Source of the DNA: Moniliella sp. 'wahieum'
Lineage: Eukaryota; Basidiomycota; Moniliellomycetes; Moniliellales; Moniliellaceae
Assembly (NCBI GenBank): GCA_003971905.1
Contig: RSEE01000016.1
Span: 310,001-374,000, forward strand
DNA length: 64,000 nucleotides
Direction: 5' to 3'
Within the stretch, counting starts at the first letter, position 1; each line of letters starts with the position of its first letter. Below are positions 22,148 through 34,800 of the stretch, piece after piece. A program made the position numbers and the translations under genes. A model generated the notes under the pieces. It ran no database searches. It worked only from the letters and a program-made list of their open reading frames with translations, and was not told the DNA's origin.

Positions 22148-23160
22148 TTACTTAGATGACGCGCTCGCGCAAAACTGATCAATCTCTTCCTCTTGTCCAA
22201 TCTCTTCGCGCCTCCACCCCCGAGCGCGCTCGACTGCCCGTTTCCAACCTAGAACACCAGCCGCACGAACCTCGTCGGAGATAATGGACTCAAAGGTATG
22301 TCTGCCCTTGGTATTGATATCCTTCCGCGTCAACGGCTGGCTCCGGTCCCACCCCTCCAGCCCCACCGCCGAGGCCGCCATGAGTGCCGACCCAAGCGCA
22401 GTCGGCTCGCGCATCTGCGGACGCCTCGCGATCCCGAGCAAGTCGGCCTGGATCTGCATCGCTTCGTCACTGGTTGTCATTCCCCCACCCACCACCAGCG
22501 ACTTGAGCTGAATCCGGCTGTCCAGGGCGCATGTGTTGAGCCACCGGGTGGCTCGTGCTTTGGCCAATGTCCCTTCAGTTCCTCCTCAGGCCTAGGAGTT
22601 CCGTTGTTTTTCTCTCCTGTTTTTTCCTTGTTCCGCAGCTTAGCCCCTGGTGGCGACTCGCTGTTTGATGTTCCTCAGTAGGCGTTGCTAGTTGGCTTAG
22701 ACCATCACCACCACCATCAGTGCGATTGCATCACCTCGAGGACATCCGGACTCCAGGTCTCATCAGCATGGCCTCAAGGATGGCACGCATTGTGTAGCAC
22801 GCCGCTTCGACGCTTTTTCTCAGAGTGCCGCTGGTCCACATGCATCTTCTCTCCTCTTCGTCATCTGGCTCTCCAGGGGCAAGCCAGTCGCGGGTCAGGT
22901 AGAGTAGGCCAGGGCGAACCCGTACCGTGTGGGTGGATGTGCCGCACTCGATGAAAACGCACCTTGTTCTCTTCATTCTCGTTTCGGTGTCTGTGCCAGT
23001 GCACCCCAACACGATCGCCCCTGTCATTGGCAAGCTGCTTGGTCGTCGGATTCGCCCGCTGGTCTGGGGCCGCTTTCCTCGTCCTCGTTTCGGGCCCCCC
23101 CAAAGCCCAGTACCCCGTCTCCCGCACCCGTACTCCATCTTGTCCAGCGCCTTTTCCATT
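22148..23160 (-). CDS. FGGY-family carbohydrate kinase, glycerol-kinase-like C-terminal part
   Basis: The last exon (about 22148-22530) encodes LKSLVVGGGMTTSDEAMQIQ, ADLLGIARRPQMREPTALGS and ALMAASAVGLEGWD. This is the ATP-binding C-terminal signature of FGGY kinases and is closest to glycerol kinase (GUT1/GlpK). It ends RARGWRREEIGQEEEIDQF and a short tail. Upstream, 22740-22960 gives a piece fitting the preceding helix (VEAACYTMRAILEAM), separated by a probable intron starting GTGATG near 22737. I cannot find the N-terminal ribonuclease-H-like half with its GTTSTR-type phosphate motif in 23160-23602. Either it is too broken by frame errors or the copy is truncated. The reaction, if glycerol kinase, would be ATP plus glycerol to glycerol 3-phosphate. 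Confidence 0.6.
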
Positions 23161-23602
23161 GAGGCTCTTTTGTCATGAACATGGCGACCCCGAACGTGGG
23201 ATTACAGAGAACCAGTGCCAGGATGGTCGCCTTACCACCCTACCATCTCTCCGCACCAGAGAGTGCCTGCTGGGAACAAAGGTCCATGGAAAGGCACGTA
23301 CGGCGTAGACGCATGGGGATATACATATCCATACCACCGGCGCACCCACCTCGCTCATACCACAACGTGACCGCCGCCGCGCAAAGCGCGGGCTGCTGCT
23401 CTTCCTGTTCAGGCGGTAAAGGGGTGGACAGGTGCTGAGCAGTGGCGGCAGCGTCGAGGGTAGCGCGATCCAAATGATCGGCCCAGCCGGAACGGTGGAG
23501 GCGTTGGTAAAATGGGCGCGAGACGCATCCGCTTCGTCGGCCGAGCTGGGTCCAGGGGCGGCGCAGGGTGAGGTCGGCTGGCACGGTCCAGCGCGCGTAG
23601 CA
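23161..23602. other. Unassigned interval, helix-like minus-strand frame
   Basis: A minus-strand frame at 23240-23584 contains a convincing amphipathic stretch (SGWADHLDRATLDAAATAQH, then LPPEQEEQQPALCAAAVTL). It is followed by a candidate donor GTATGAG. It could be the N-terminal part of the kinase or the true C-terminus of the Rpr2-like protein; I cannot decide. Confidence 0.3.
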
Positions 23603-24616
23603 TCACTCGTCGGATCGTGTAGGGAACAAGAGCGTTTCGTCAGGGTACAGCGCTTGCAATGTCGCTGATGAGGCCCCAGCGGGAGGTGGGGGGGCCCGGA
23701 TTGCACCACCTGTCGGCGTCGGTGGGCAGGACGTCCCACATGCCTTGGCCTCGATGGGCAGGGCGGGCACAGAAGCGCTGGCTCGGGTCTGGCTGGCTAG
23801 CCGATGACCACGTGCAACAATGTCCGGGTTGAGGAAAAGACCAGCGAGAGATGCGCTGACTCTTGCTTCCCCTCTACGGCCCGGCAGACCATGCGGACCA
23901 TCCTGCCGTTGCGCCGGCGCTGACGCTGGGATGTTTTCCGCGGGCGTGGATGCGTGGAGGAGGAAAGCGGCAGAGGTACCCCGTCTTGGTCTGGGTCCTG
24001 TGTCAACACAGGCTCGGATTCGGGCGGCGGGGGCGGGGGGAGAGCAGGCTGCCAAACGAGCCGAGCGACGAGGAGCCGGGGCCGGGGCCGGGGCCGATGC
24101 AAGCAGGGGGTCCTCGTTGGTCTCTGGGACAAGGGGGGGAGCAGGCCAACGGCGAACGTGGTGACATACATTGCACCGGACCTGGATCATGCGCGTATGC
24201 GGACCCGAGGGCCGGGTCCGAATCGAAGCGTCAATACCGGGGAGCAACAGGGCACTGCATTGGGTGCACACGAGTCGTTGGAGGGAAGGGTCGAGGGGGG
24301 AGAACGTTTTGCGAGCGACCTGCACCGCCGCTACAACCGAGGCGCGCGAGGCGGTAGAGGCGGCGTGGGCTCGCTTGCGCAAGTGCACACAGTGCTCGGA
24401 TGGCGGTCGGACGAAAGCGCGGCGTGGACAAAGGCTTGGCGCATGCGCACCGCCTGGCCCGCGTACGTCACCGCCCCGGCAGGTACTCGTTGATCGTTGC
24501 CATCTGGTCGGTGTGGGGCATGGTGCGGGGCAAAGGAGGTGCGCGGAGCAGCGCATCCGATCCCCGCCTGCCTTGCGCGCCGCCTTGCCCCCGCCCGCGG
24601 GTGGGTTGGGCGGCAT
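23603..24616 (-). CDS. Rpr2/Snm1-type RNase P/MRP subunit, long C-terminal tail
   Basis: Protein component of RNase P or RNase MRP (tRNA 5' processing, pre-rRNA cleavage), in the nucleus. ATG at 24614-24616 (MPPNPPAGGGKAARK). A helical part follows with MPHTDQMATINEYL and QAVRMRQAFVHAA in shifted frames. The zinc-binding core is in one frame: VARKTFSPLDPSLQRLVCTQ, CSALLLPGIDASIRTR, then MIQVRCNVCHHVRRWPAP. The CX2C...CX2C pairs (CTQC, CNVC) and the LLPG turn are the family signature. A disordered Ala/Pro/Arg-rich tail of roughly 200 residues follows, unusual for this small family. A stop occurs at 23603, but with frame errors the tail's exact end is uncertain. Confidence 0.72.
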   Translation of the reverse strand: MPPNPPAGGGKAARKAGGDRMRCSAHLLCPAPCPTPTRWQRSTSTCRGGDVRGPGGAHAPSLCPRRAFVRPPSEHCVHLRKRAHAASTASRASVVAAVQVARKTFSPLDPSLQRLVCTQCSALLLPGIDASIRTRPSGPHTRMIQVRCNVCHHVRRWPAPPLVPETNEDPLLASAPAPAPAPRRSARLAACSPPAPAARIRACVDTGPRPRRGTSAAFLLHASTPAENIPASAPAQRQDGPHGLPGRRGEARVSASLAGLFLNPDIVARGHRLASQTRASASVPALPIEAKACGTSCPPTPTGGAIRAPPPPAGASSATLQALYPDETLLFPTRSDE

Positions 24617-25038
24617 GGTGGCTGGCTGTGGTGGTGGTGGATGGGAAAAAATTAGCTGGGCCGTACGAAGCGGCGAGGTTACTTGAACGTTGCAATTGGG
24701 TAACCGCCTCCGGACCGACAGTCCTTTGGTTGCAAAGGTGAAATTCTCCCCTATCAGTTTCCCCGTCCTCGCAATCGCCCTCTGGAAGGATGTATATGGC
24801 AAGCTCAAGAGTCTGGGTCCAGAAGGCGGCAGCGGACTGGGGCTGCCCAGGGTTATGTTGTGAACGAGGCGAGAGACGACGGTGCGTATCTTTGGTCGAG
24901 TGCAAAGCGCGCATTTTCAACAAAATGATCAGAAATCGTACAAAATCGTGTGCGAAGAAAGCATCGTCAACATCATGCAGTGAGGTATGTATAAGCGGGG
25001 ATGATCAGAACAATGCAAGAGAATGGCACCTCGGGCGA
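24617..25038. other. Intergenic between MHYT gene and Rpr2 gene
   Basis: Promoter side of the Rpr2-like gene and 3' flank of the MHYT gene, both minus strand. No gene or strong repeat seen; somewhat AT-richer around 24900-25020. Confidence 0.5.
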
Positions 25039-28000
25039 CTAGGTATCTTCCTCCGTAACGTCGAGCAGGAGCGGTCCCGACGGCCCTCGTCCCAGCTGGG
25101 CGAGCTGGCGCGAAGTCCAATTGTCGGCCAGGATGCGAGCCTGGGCCGGGTCGCGATAGGTCATTTCCTGGGGGCGCGGACCGGGGGGCGGAGGGCGGGC
25201 ATCTGTGTCCCTTGTCCTGCCTTCTGGGGCAGGAATGGGTTCCAACACGTCTTGCTGCACCGGAGGGAAGGGGGAGAGCGTGTGCAGCGAAGTAATTTCC
25301 ACCTCTACCTCCGTGTTGGATGTGGTGTGGAGAAGCCCATTGCCGCCGGTCGAGTCCGAGTCCTGCTTGCAATGCATCTCCACCTTCTCGTCCGAAGCGA
25401 CGGGCGGCGGCATCGGACTCGGTGGGGCGGGGCGCGTTGTGGTCCCGGTAATGGGTTCGGTATGGGATGAGTTCCAGTCTTTTTCCTTGGTTGGAGCAGC
25501 TGGCTGGAAACTGGGGGTCGTATCAAGTCGAAGTCGGGAAGTTAGTTCATACGTCTCGGGATTTTGGTTGCGGCGGGACCGGGGCCTGCGTGCCGGTCGT
25601 CCAGGGGCCGAACTGCCAGTTAGCCTACTGGTCCGGCCTGCGCTACGCGCAGTGGAGCGTTCATCTCTCAGGGAGGATCCGAGCCCTGTGGCGGCGGCCA
25701 GAGCGGCGAGCGGCCGTCGTCCGGAGCGGGTCCACGACACGGGGCTTTCCTCCACCTCGTCCGCTCCAACGAGGTAGGCGTTGGGGTACTTTCGCCTCAG
25801 TTCCGCCGCCACCTCGGTTTCAAACTGATCCGACTGCGCGCCCCGAAGCATCATCATTTGAGCCTTGGAGAAGAGGTTGTACGGGGAGAAGAGAAATGGG
25901 GTACCGTTGGAATCTGTCTCGGTCGGGATCCCCGCAGGCGGTACCTCTTCTTGGTATCCATCGCCACGATAGTGTTCTTCTGCCGTGCCTTGGTACGGCC
26001 GGAGAAGGTCGGTTTTGCTCGGCAGGAGGAAGCACGGCTTGTGCCAAGACCATTTGGGCAGGCGGAGAGGAATCGTCGAGACTCGAAGGTACTTCGAGTA
26101 CATCGGCAGATAGACGAGCGAGTTTGCTAAGATGAGGATAGAAGGACATGGCATTGACCAGGGCGTCCATCGCAACGTAGAGGGCCATCTGGAACTGAAC
26201 CAATTCTTCCTCCTGTTCGGGGGCCAGGTACTGGTCTGAGGGCAAATAGGCGCGCCGCTCGCCCGAAGAAATCGATTCGCGCTCGCAGATCCGCATCGCA
26301 TCGTCCAGTGACAGTTGATCCAGCACACGCAAAAAGGCGCACATATCTGCATTCACGTGTCGCACGTCGGGAATGCGGTAGGAAGGGATCATCTGATGGG
26401 CAAAGGCATACGTGAGCACGTCCAGATGCGACCCAGCCGAGGGACGGACGCCAACAGACCAAGGTATACGCCGCCCGGCTGGACTATTGGTTTGGTCCCG
26501 CGTTTGGCATACAGTTTCAGAGCGTCCAGCATCTGCGTCATATCGGGCTTGGGAACCGACAGACGGTCCGACAAGATCCGGGTCAGGAAGCGGGTCTCGG
26601 CAAATCGGTATCCCTTCTGAGCATAGTGCGCCCATTCCTCTTCTTCCGACGTCTCGCCGTCCAAGCCTACTTCCCGCACGAGAAACAACAGCAATCCCTC
26701 TTGATCTTGGCCGCGATTGTCGTCGAGGAACACGCTGGAAACGGGAGCGGTGGAAATCGATCCTTCCTCGGTGGGGAAATCGGTCATACTGGTTGTGTCT
26801 TGCTCCGTTTCAGTAGTGGGATCCTGTTCCTTGTTGCCGCGCGATGGGTTGAGACGGATCAATTTGCGCTTGCGCCGTTGCACGTAGCGGAGCAGGGTAC
26901 CATTGGGGAAACAGCGATCAAACAGAACTCCAATGTGGTCCATGGGAATGCCCAGTTCGTCACTCAGTTCGTGGGCGGCTGCAATGTATTGGTCCTTAAA
27001 GTCCGACAAGTCCATGTCGGTGAAGACTGTGTTCTCCCGGTCGTCGGCATGGGGGCCCTTTTGCCGGCGGCGGGGTGAGAGGAGTTGACCAAGGGTCCGC
27101 TTCTGTTCCATCAGACTGTTGGCGCCACCCGTTGACGACGAAAGCGGGCATCAATAGCACGGACAAAAGGCAGGACCATGGACCAGTCCCACGAAACCGA
27201 AAAGAGCCAGAGGAAGAGAGGCGCACGTCGGTCCAAGTAATGCAGCATTTCCTTGGGTGGTACCTTGGAATCGATCACCACCATAGGCATCGTTCCGTCC
27301 GGCTTGACCAGCAAACGACCTTGGCGATCAAATGTGGCAGAACAGACCGCGATCTTTCTCGCCTTGTCACGTACCGCGCGCACATTGAGATAGTCGCTTA
27401 AGATAACAAGGAACAGGAAATGACAATCGTTGCACACATGGCGCCCACGGCCCCGGCCGTTTTGACACTCTGTTTCTCGTTGGTTGTCAGCACGGCAGCG
27501 AGACGATGCGGTTCACTGGGCACAAAGTAAGATGTCCCTCCTTGGCCGAGATAGTGCATGGTCGACACACCCGTGGCCAGCAAAAAAGCGCAACCGCCTC
27601 GCTTCCACCACGAGTCTTCCCAGTGTGCACGCAGACGGAAGAAGATGACAAGGCACTGGATGTGGAGATACAGGCAAACAAGATGGAGAAGACGAGAAAG
27701 ACGGGTTTAAAGTGGGCGTTAAAGTTGATTTTGAAGGAGGCCGAGTAGTGCATCAGGGCCACCGTGCCCCCAGTCAATGGGCCGCCAAAACAAAGCGCAA
27801 GGCGATGTGGGTTTCGGCGGTGAGCAGGAGGAATGCAATGACGAAGGCTGCGAGAGGGACCAAGAGGGAGAAGACGGTCCATCCTGCGTTGTAGGTGAGA
27901 TACCAGTGGACGTTGGCCAGAGGGGTAAGGCTCATGTGCATTCCGATAAAGTGCTGGCATACAGACGGGTGGGGGTTAGGGGGTGCATCTCTGGATGGAT

Positions 28001-28334
28001 ACGAGCAAGGGGAGGAGGCCTGGGACATACCATGCTCCATACTGCGACGCTGGCCATGGTTGTTGCAGCAAAGAGGAGCCATACATGGCTGAGCAGGCCA
28101 GAGGAGCCGGTGTGTTTGCTGAGCAGCGTCAGCGTGGAGAAGCACCCAGGACGGAGACCAAGACAGAGGCGACGACGATGCCTGGGCTGTAGGACTGGGG
28201 GACGGCATGGTGGGTGTAGTAGAGGGCGACGGCGGTGAGGTCTGGAGAGCCGACAGGCGTGGGCGGTAGTACGTGGGGGGCGAGGGCGCGGGGGTGGGGC
28301 ACACACTGGTGGTGGAGGGCACGCCGCCGGGCAT
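25039..28334 (-). CDS. MHYT-domain integral membrane sensor with large cytosolic C-terminus
   Basis: Probable multi-pass sensor; MHYT domains are proposed to bind a metal or diatomic gas through conserved Met/His. ATG at 28332-28334. Helix PGIVVASVLVSVLG, then SGLLSHVWLLFAATT leading into VWSM, an intron (about 27965-28030) and HFIGMHMSL, the first MHxxGMHM-type motif. Next comes NAGWTVFSLLVPLAAFVIAF, then GGTVALMHYSASFKINFNAH, then LATGVSTMHYLGQGG and a further helix near 27440. Three MHY/MHF-type motifs are thus visible. The soluble part (about 27400-25039) contains FKDQYIAAAHELSDELGI, RRKRKLIRLNPSRG, YLAPEQEEELVQFQMALYVA and an acidic/Pro-rich tail ending LLLDVTEEDT. I recognise no catalytic output domain (no GGDEF/EAL or kinase). 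The N-terminus is Pro-rich and close to the divergent neighbour. Confidence 0.75.
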
Positions 28335-28819
28335 GGTGGTGGGGGAGAGGCCGGGGGCGGCGAGGGCAGGGGAGGCGGCGAGGGGGGCCAGCGCTTAGCC
28401 CCTGCCGGGCGGCGAGACGAGACGGCGGGCTGGGTGGCGGGGGGGCTGCATTGGATATTGGGGCCTGAGGGCTGGGCATGTATGTATCCGCGCCCAGGGT
28501 GTGCGGGGGCGGTGGCTGGCGAGGGGCGTACCAGCAGCAGCCGTGGCGTGGCTGATTCTCGATGATCGATTGCCTTACCACTCCTGAGCCACTGAGTACG
28601 CACGGAGTCCTGGTCCTGGTGCCAGTGGCTGATGGCTGATGCTGATGCGTGATGGGATGCACGGGGCATGGGCATGCATCATGCATCCGGCCGGCGACGG
28701 CTGATGTGCTGACAATCGCAGTGCCCCCAACAACCCCACAGCGCACCCCGGCCGGAGCGGTGCGGGCGGTGGGGACGAGCTCGGACGCGCCGCAGCAGCA
28801 GCCCCACCACCACCACCCC
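28335..28819. promoter_or_regulatory. Shared upstream region of the MHYT and RA-PH genes
   Basis: 485 bases between divergent predicted starts. It contains ATCGAT/TGATCGAT words at 28558-28573, a GATGCTGATGCGTGATGG run near 28630-28650, and CATGCATCATGCATCC (28672-28687), a tandem pair of ATGCAT palindromes. No TATA box is convincing. Confidence 0.45.
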
Positions 28820-31800
28820 ATGCACAGCCCCGACCCCCGCCCCCCGCCGCCCCCGGCTTCTCTGACCCCCCCCGCTCCTACCGCGCCGCCCGCCGCGCCA
28901 TCGTCCAGCACACCTACCACTACGCCCCGCCCCGCCCGCTCCCCTCCGCAGCCCCGCCCCCGCCCCGCCCCGCCCCCGCCCCCGCCTCCTTCCGCCCGCC
29001 CCCACCGCCGCGCGCCCCTCCCGCCCCACCACCACCGCCCTCACACCGCCCACCACTTCCCCGCCCGCCCCGCCTTCCCGCCCGACCCCGACCCCGGCAC
29101 CCTCGCCGCCCATCCCGCCTCCACCCATGGCTACCGTGCGTGCACGCCTCCCTCCCGCTGCCCCTCCCCCACCGTGCTGACCTTGCGCTCCCTCACATAG
29201 CGAACGGCTCCCACACCCGTTCTCGCCCCATCAGCACTCTCGCTGCCCCAACACGTGTCCCTACTGATTTCGGTCCGCCCCAAGCCCACCCAACGCCCGC
29301 TTTCCCTCCCGCCCTCGCGTCCTCATGTCGACTCCCCTACCGCGTCGCCCAGCTTGCTCCGCCGCCTCTCCCGTCGCCTACGCCCGCCCCACCCCCGGAA
29401 CAGTCCGAGCCGGCGCGGTCCCCAGTGAGGGAGCGTCATGTGCCAAGTGACTATGGTGTTCCTTCTCCTGCGCGGTCCCAGTGAGGGAACATCATGTCCC
29501 TGTTCCTTCTCCTCCTCGCCCTCATCGTAACCGCGACGACGACGATCGTCCCGGCGTTCCAATGTCGAAGCGCCGTTCGTCCTGGAAGCCGTCGCCGCCA
29601 CCGATTGTTGCCGCTCATGCTCCAAGTCAAGAGCAGCACCAGCTGCCGCCCCGTGCGGCCTCTCACACACGGCGGGAGCGCGAGTACCCTATCCAGGCCG
29701 CGGCACAGACCGAGCCCACGGGCGAAAGAGGGAGATACCCAACAAGCAAGGGAGGCGCTCGGCCAAGCGCTCGCTGTCACCATCCAAAACGGATCCGGCG
29801 TTGGACAAGCAATCCGTTCCCCAAGAGGAAGATTGGGACCAAGGCGTTGTGCGTGCTCGGCGTGGCGCACCGGCTCGTCCACGTCCAAAGGTGGCCCGTT
29901 CCTCCCAGCCGGAGAACATCGCACATGAGTCCGCCCGATCCTCTCGCTCCAAACGTAGTATGGCGGTACAGCCCCCCTCGGTACAGCCCTCCTCGGTACA
30001 GCCCGAACCCACGACGAGCGCATTGCCTCGTGCGGCGCCTCGTCCATCTGCAACCCGCCGCGGCCATGCGGTGCCTTCTCCCGACGTCAGCCGCGTCCTC
30101 CTCAGGTTGTCCCTGAAGCAGAGTCGGACAGGTCTCGGCCCAGGCGAGGCCCACAGCCTTCTCGTATTTCGTCAGAATCAGGCGGGCGCCAATGGTTGAA
30201 CCAGAAGCAGTGGACGAACGCGAACCAAGGAGCCAACCCGAACCAAGGAGCCAACCCGAACCAAGGAGCCAACCCGAACCTGTGGACGAAGAGGCCTCGT
30301 CCAAAACCCTTCCCACAACGATTCGGACCTGATGAAGGTTTCTTCCGACCTGGTCGACCGGATGGCAGGTGGTTCTGCCTCCCTCCATCCTTCTGAGAAG
30401 CAAGGGTGCAGACACCCTGAATTTGATGCGCCCGTGCATTCTGGCCAGGAGGCACAGGATGCTACCGAACAAAACGCATCGCTGGACACCCCACTCCAAA
30501 GACAGGGTGGAGTGGGCGCAAGAACACTCGTGGCTTCAAAGCAGTACCGTTCCATTCCCGGTGGGTTGTGGGCCGCTGAGTCTTCCTCCTCCGCATCAGA
30601 GACAGGGGGTGGAACACTCCGGTTCCCTCTGGCACCAGTTTCGAGAATGTTGCTAGCCTTCCGCCCCCTCCAGTATTGGAACCTGCTGTGGTGCCCGAAT
30701 CTGGACCCTCATGGCGGTGACGGCTGACCCCGAGATGGAGATTACCCGCCGGCTTCTTCCAGACTTCGTGATCTCCCCTCTGTTGCACCTTTCGAGGCCC
30801 ATTCAGAGCTCGCCGCCGACGCTGTTTCGACCCCTCCCGCCAACGGGGCCGCCGGGATGGGAACATTGCTCGAGGCCACTTCGTTGGAGAACAGTATCCA
30901 TCCCCACATTGCATCGAGGATGGACAATGTGCCCGTATCCCCGCTCTCTATGAGCGACACGGCCGAGTCCAGCGAGTCGAGCGATGCCGGCGAAGAGGAA
31001 GAGCAAGCACCACACAACCCCTCTATCTTCTCCCTTCCTGACGCTGGTGTATCCAAAGAGAGCTTAGCCAGCTTCACCTCCTGGCCCACACACTTGAAGA
31101 GGAGCCTCATCTGCCTGGTTCCTTCTTTAACGCCCAACCGCCAGGTCCCCCCTTGGAAACGGATTTGCCCCAGTCCCGGGATCCTTTACGTATTCCTGGG
31201 GTGGTGGGGCAAAGCCAACCAATGGCCCGGGATGGTGCACCAGCTCTCTCGCCTGTGCATATGGAGGACAGACGTCAAATTTCTCCTGCACTTTCTTCTC
31301 CATCGGAGACCTCTTCGGATCGGACTTTAGTGAGCCCCGGAGCGGGCCCAGTTCCCCGTCCCAGTCCGACTCTGATGCTGAATACGAGTCCGAGTCTGAT
31401 TCGGACGACGAACCTCCCCGAGGCATATCGTATATGCATCGCGGCCCGTCCGGCATGCTGGTGGAGGTTATGACCCCGCACGAAGAGGAAGAGGAGGAGG
31501 ACACTGATGATTCGGACTATGACCATGCTCGCCCCTGGGAACGACCTACCTCTCCCCTCTTGGCATGGCAGCCACAGTTATCCCATGTTCAACCCAATCC
31601 CGAGCCCATGGAATCAGACGCGCCCGAGCCGGCCGGCTTGGATTCGATGCTTGCCGTGCCCCAGTTTGACGGACCGGACTTTGAGGGAGGTGATTTCGGA
31701 GAGCCCGGATCAGACGAGGACTTATCTGCGTTCCTTCTTCCGGGCCTTTCGGACGAAGCGGCAGCGGCAGCCTTGGCTGCGATGGAAGCGACGAGGGCGA

Positions 31801-34800
31801 TGATGACCCGAATGGGGTCGGATCTGGAAGGTGTTTACATGGGCGAGTTGCCAGGGTCGGATGACGACCATGGGCCGTCTCCCACCGAGGAGGATGGATC
31901 TTTGCCAGAGCGTGATGCCGTTGCCTCGCAGGAGCCGAGGAGTTCCTCGACAAAGGCAGTTCGAGTGGCTCGGATGCCAACCCGGTGAACAACTCACTTC
32001 CCGCCAAAGAGGATGAAGGGAAGGAGGGAACGACGCCCCTGTCTCCCACTTCAAGCCCACTGGGTATCCCTGCAGAGACAGATGATGGCGGTGACGTTGC
32101 CTCAGACCAAGGATGAAGAGAATGCCCTACTGGCATTGGCACATGACCCATCGTCGCCGCCAATCAGTCCTCTGGCGCCGCCTACCCGAAACGTAGCTCA
32201 TCGTCTCCGCCCGTGGCCTCTGTGGTGCATCCTCCCTTCCCACCAACCTCAGGAGGTGATTGACCACATCTCTTCCCCTCCCGTCACGGCACTGGCATCC
32301 TCTTTCTCGGCGCGTTCCCGGGGTCAGGTTCCTTCTGCCACTTTCACGGCACCTCCCGCACCTGAAGAAGCGGCCTCCTCCCACCCACTAGGATCTCCGT
32401 CTCGCTCGCCTGACTTTTGGAGAGTCCGGATCCCTCCGACATCAAACCTCTGGCCCTGGCACGAGCACCGGCACCCCATCCTTCAACCTCTCCCGCTCCG
32501 ACGCCCGTGGAAGACGCGCACAAAACGGAGGGAACGGATGAGGATGCGGAGCGGACGATGAGGAGGAAAAGGATGGGGAGCGCGAGGGAGATGAAGACGG
32601 AGACGGAGAAGGGGTGACAAAATTGTCCGAGTACCCCCACTTTCGGTCCCAGCGGCGGCCCAGCAAGACCAAGTGGGACCCGTCTCGTGCTTTGGCCTAT
32701 GCTCGGGCGCATCAGGTGTCCTCGTCGGAATCGGAGGGGGGGGTTACGCTTGGTGACGAACCTGCTGCGCCGGCTCTTGAAACAACACACCAAGCGCTGA
32801 CATTGTCCGACCGAAATACACGGGACCACGCGCATCCGAATGGTCTCCAGGGACAAGAAGATCTGCCGCCTCAGTATGTGTGGCCAAACGCGTCGCCTTC
32901 GAGGTACGAGTCCTTGCCGGCGGATAGTACGGCCCATCCGCGCGTTCCTCGCGCATCCCCACCGGACGAGGCGGGTGCATGGGATGCGGGGACAGGCGAT
33001 TATCCCAGTGCGAGTGCGAGTGCAGCGCAAGCGCCACGAGAGGGAAGCAGTTCAGCGACGCAAGACCAATCCAGTACGTTGACCACGGAAAGCGGGGGTT
33101 CTCCCCCGGTTCCCTCCCTTGCTCTTTCGGCCGTACCCGCTAGGTCGATGCATCCCCTTGCACCCCCGCCTCGAGCACAGAGCGAGTGAGTACGACTCAG
33201 ATGCTTCGTCCGAGTACGACTCGGAGTACGATAGCGAGTCCGACTCCAGCGACCAAGAGGGTGAGCGCCCTCTTTCCCGAGGGTGAGCATCTGAGCGAAA
33301 ATCAGGACGGGACGCTGTCGGAATCGAGTGCATCTACCTCCTCAGAGTCCGAGGAGCAGGAGCAGGAGCAGGGGCTGGAGCAGGAGCGGATGCGCTCCCC
33401 CCTCAGCCACTCCGAATGCGCGCAAATGGGGTTCCTACTGGGCTGCCCTTCAAGCGCGTTGGCATCGGATGGCCCCCGCTTCCGTCAGAGGCAGCTGTGC
33501 TTACAGGGCAGCATGCTCACGGGGCGCCCCAAGGAACGTCAAGCTCTTTTCCGGCTAAATCGCTGGGTCCTGCCCTGCTCCCGGTTGCCCCCGTGCCCTT
33601 TGGCCAAAGTGAAGCAAGGGCCGAAGGGGTGCGCAGCTTGGCGCGAGAGCATGGACATGGACTAAGCGATTCGGAGACCCTCAAAGTGGCCGAGGTTCGG
33701 AATGGCCTTTCGTTTGAGCACCTGGCAGACAGCAGCGTGACCATGACGGCCTCGGAGGAGAGCGAAGAGGAGTCGTCGTTCGAGCAAGTAGCTCGATACC
33801 AGCCCCGCGTCTTGCCCGACGTGCCGTGGGAGCGAGGGGACCTGGGCCGGGCCTGGAGCGGGGGCACTCGGTTGAAAGCAGTCCTGCCACCCCTCGTAAG
33901 GGCATCATCCGCCGCCCATCACAACTACCGTCTCTCCATCTGCCGTCTCTTCCTCTTCCGATTCGCGTGTCATGGGGGAACAGCGCGCTTCGCCAGATGT
34001 CAATGGCATCCCCAACGTTTCTCACTCCCCGCTGATTTGGGGCTGGTCACTTACCGCACGGGCCGGCTTGGGGCCAATGCTCGATCCGCCTCGCCCGCTA
34101 ACCTCAGGACAGCAGGTGAGACCCTGGATTCGATTGGTTTACAACCACTTTGGGTCGGGCTACGGATTCGGTGCAGGACTCCGCCGCTCTCCTTCCTCCC
34201 AAGTCTCCTTACCCGCCACTGCCAGGGACCATTGTGTTTGCAGAGGGGGTGCCAAAGCGCCTCTATCGAGTCACAAGGCAAAGCGCCTCTCGCCTTCTGC
34301 TCTCCAACCTTTGCTACCGCGGGAAAGTCGTGGTCCACCGCCGCTGACCATTCCGGACCATATTTATGTCCCGCGGACGCCGCAAGCGATCTGCACATGA
34401 GGCTACTCCTTGACTTGCAGCGCTCCATTCCCTTGCACCCCAAGCCCCACCCGACCGCCGAGGAGGCGGCGCCCAAGCTTCGGGCGGCAGCCAATGGGGC
34501 GTGGCCTATGGCAGGCTGGGGCAATGCCAAGCAAGGATGGGGCCAAGGGTTTGATCCCAACGACTTGAAGCAGCGGCTCGAACCTGTGCTGCGCGCCCAC
34601 GCCCAGGGCAAGAGTTTGTCCAAAGCGGCGATGCGGCGGGACCAGCAAGCGTCCCAACCGGGCCCCGTGCCGGGCTTTGTCGGTGCCGCTGCCACCAAGG
34701 CCGGACCGGGGCCCACCAGGGAGTTGCTCCGACGTATGTTGCCCCTATGCCGCCGACGTTGGCCGGTGCGCGTGCGTCTCACCCTACGGGCATGGTAGGT

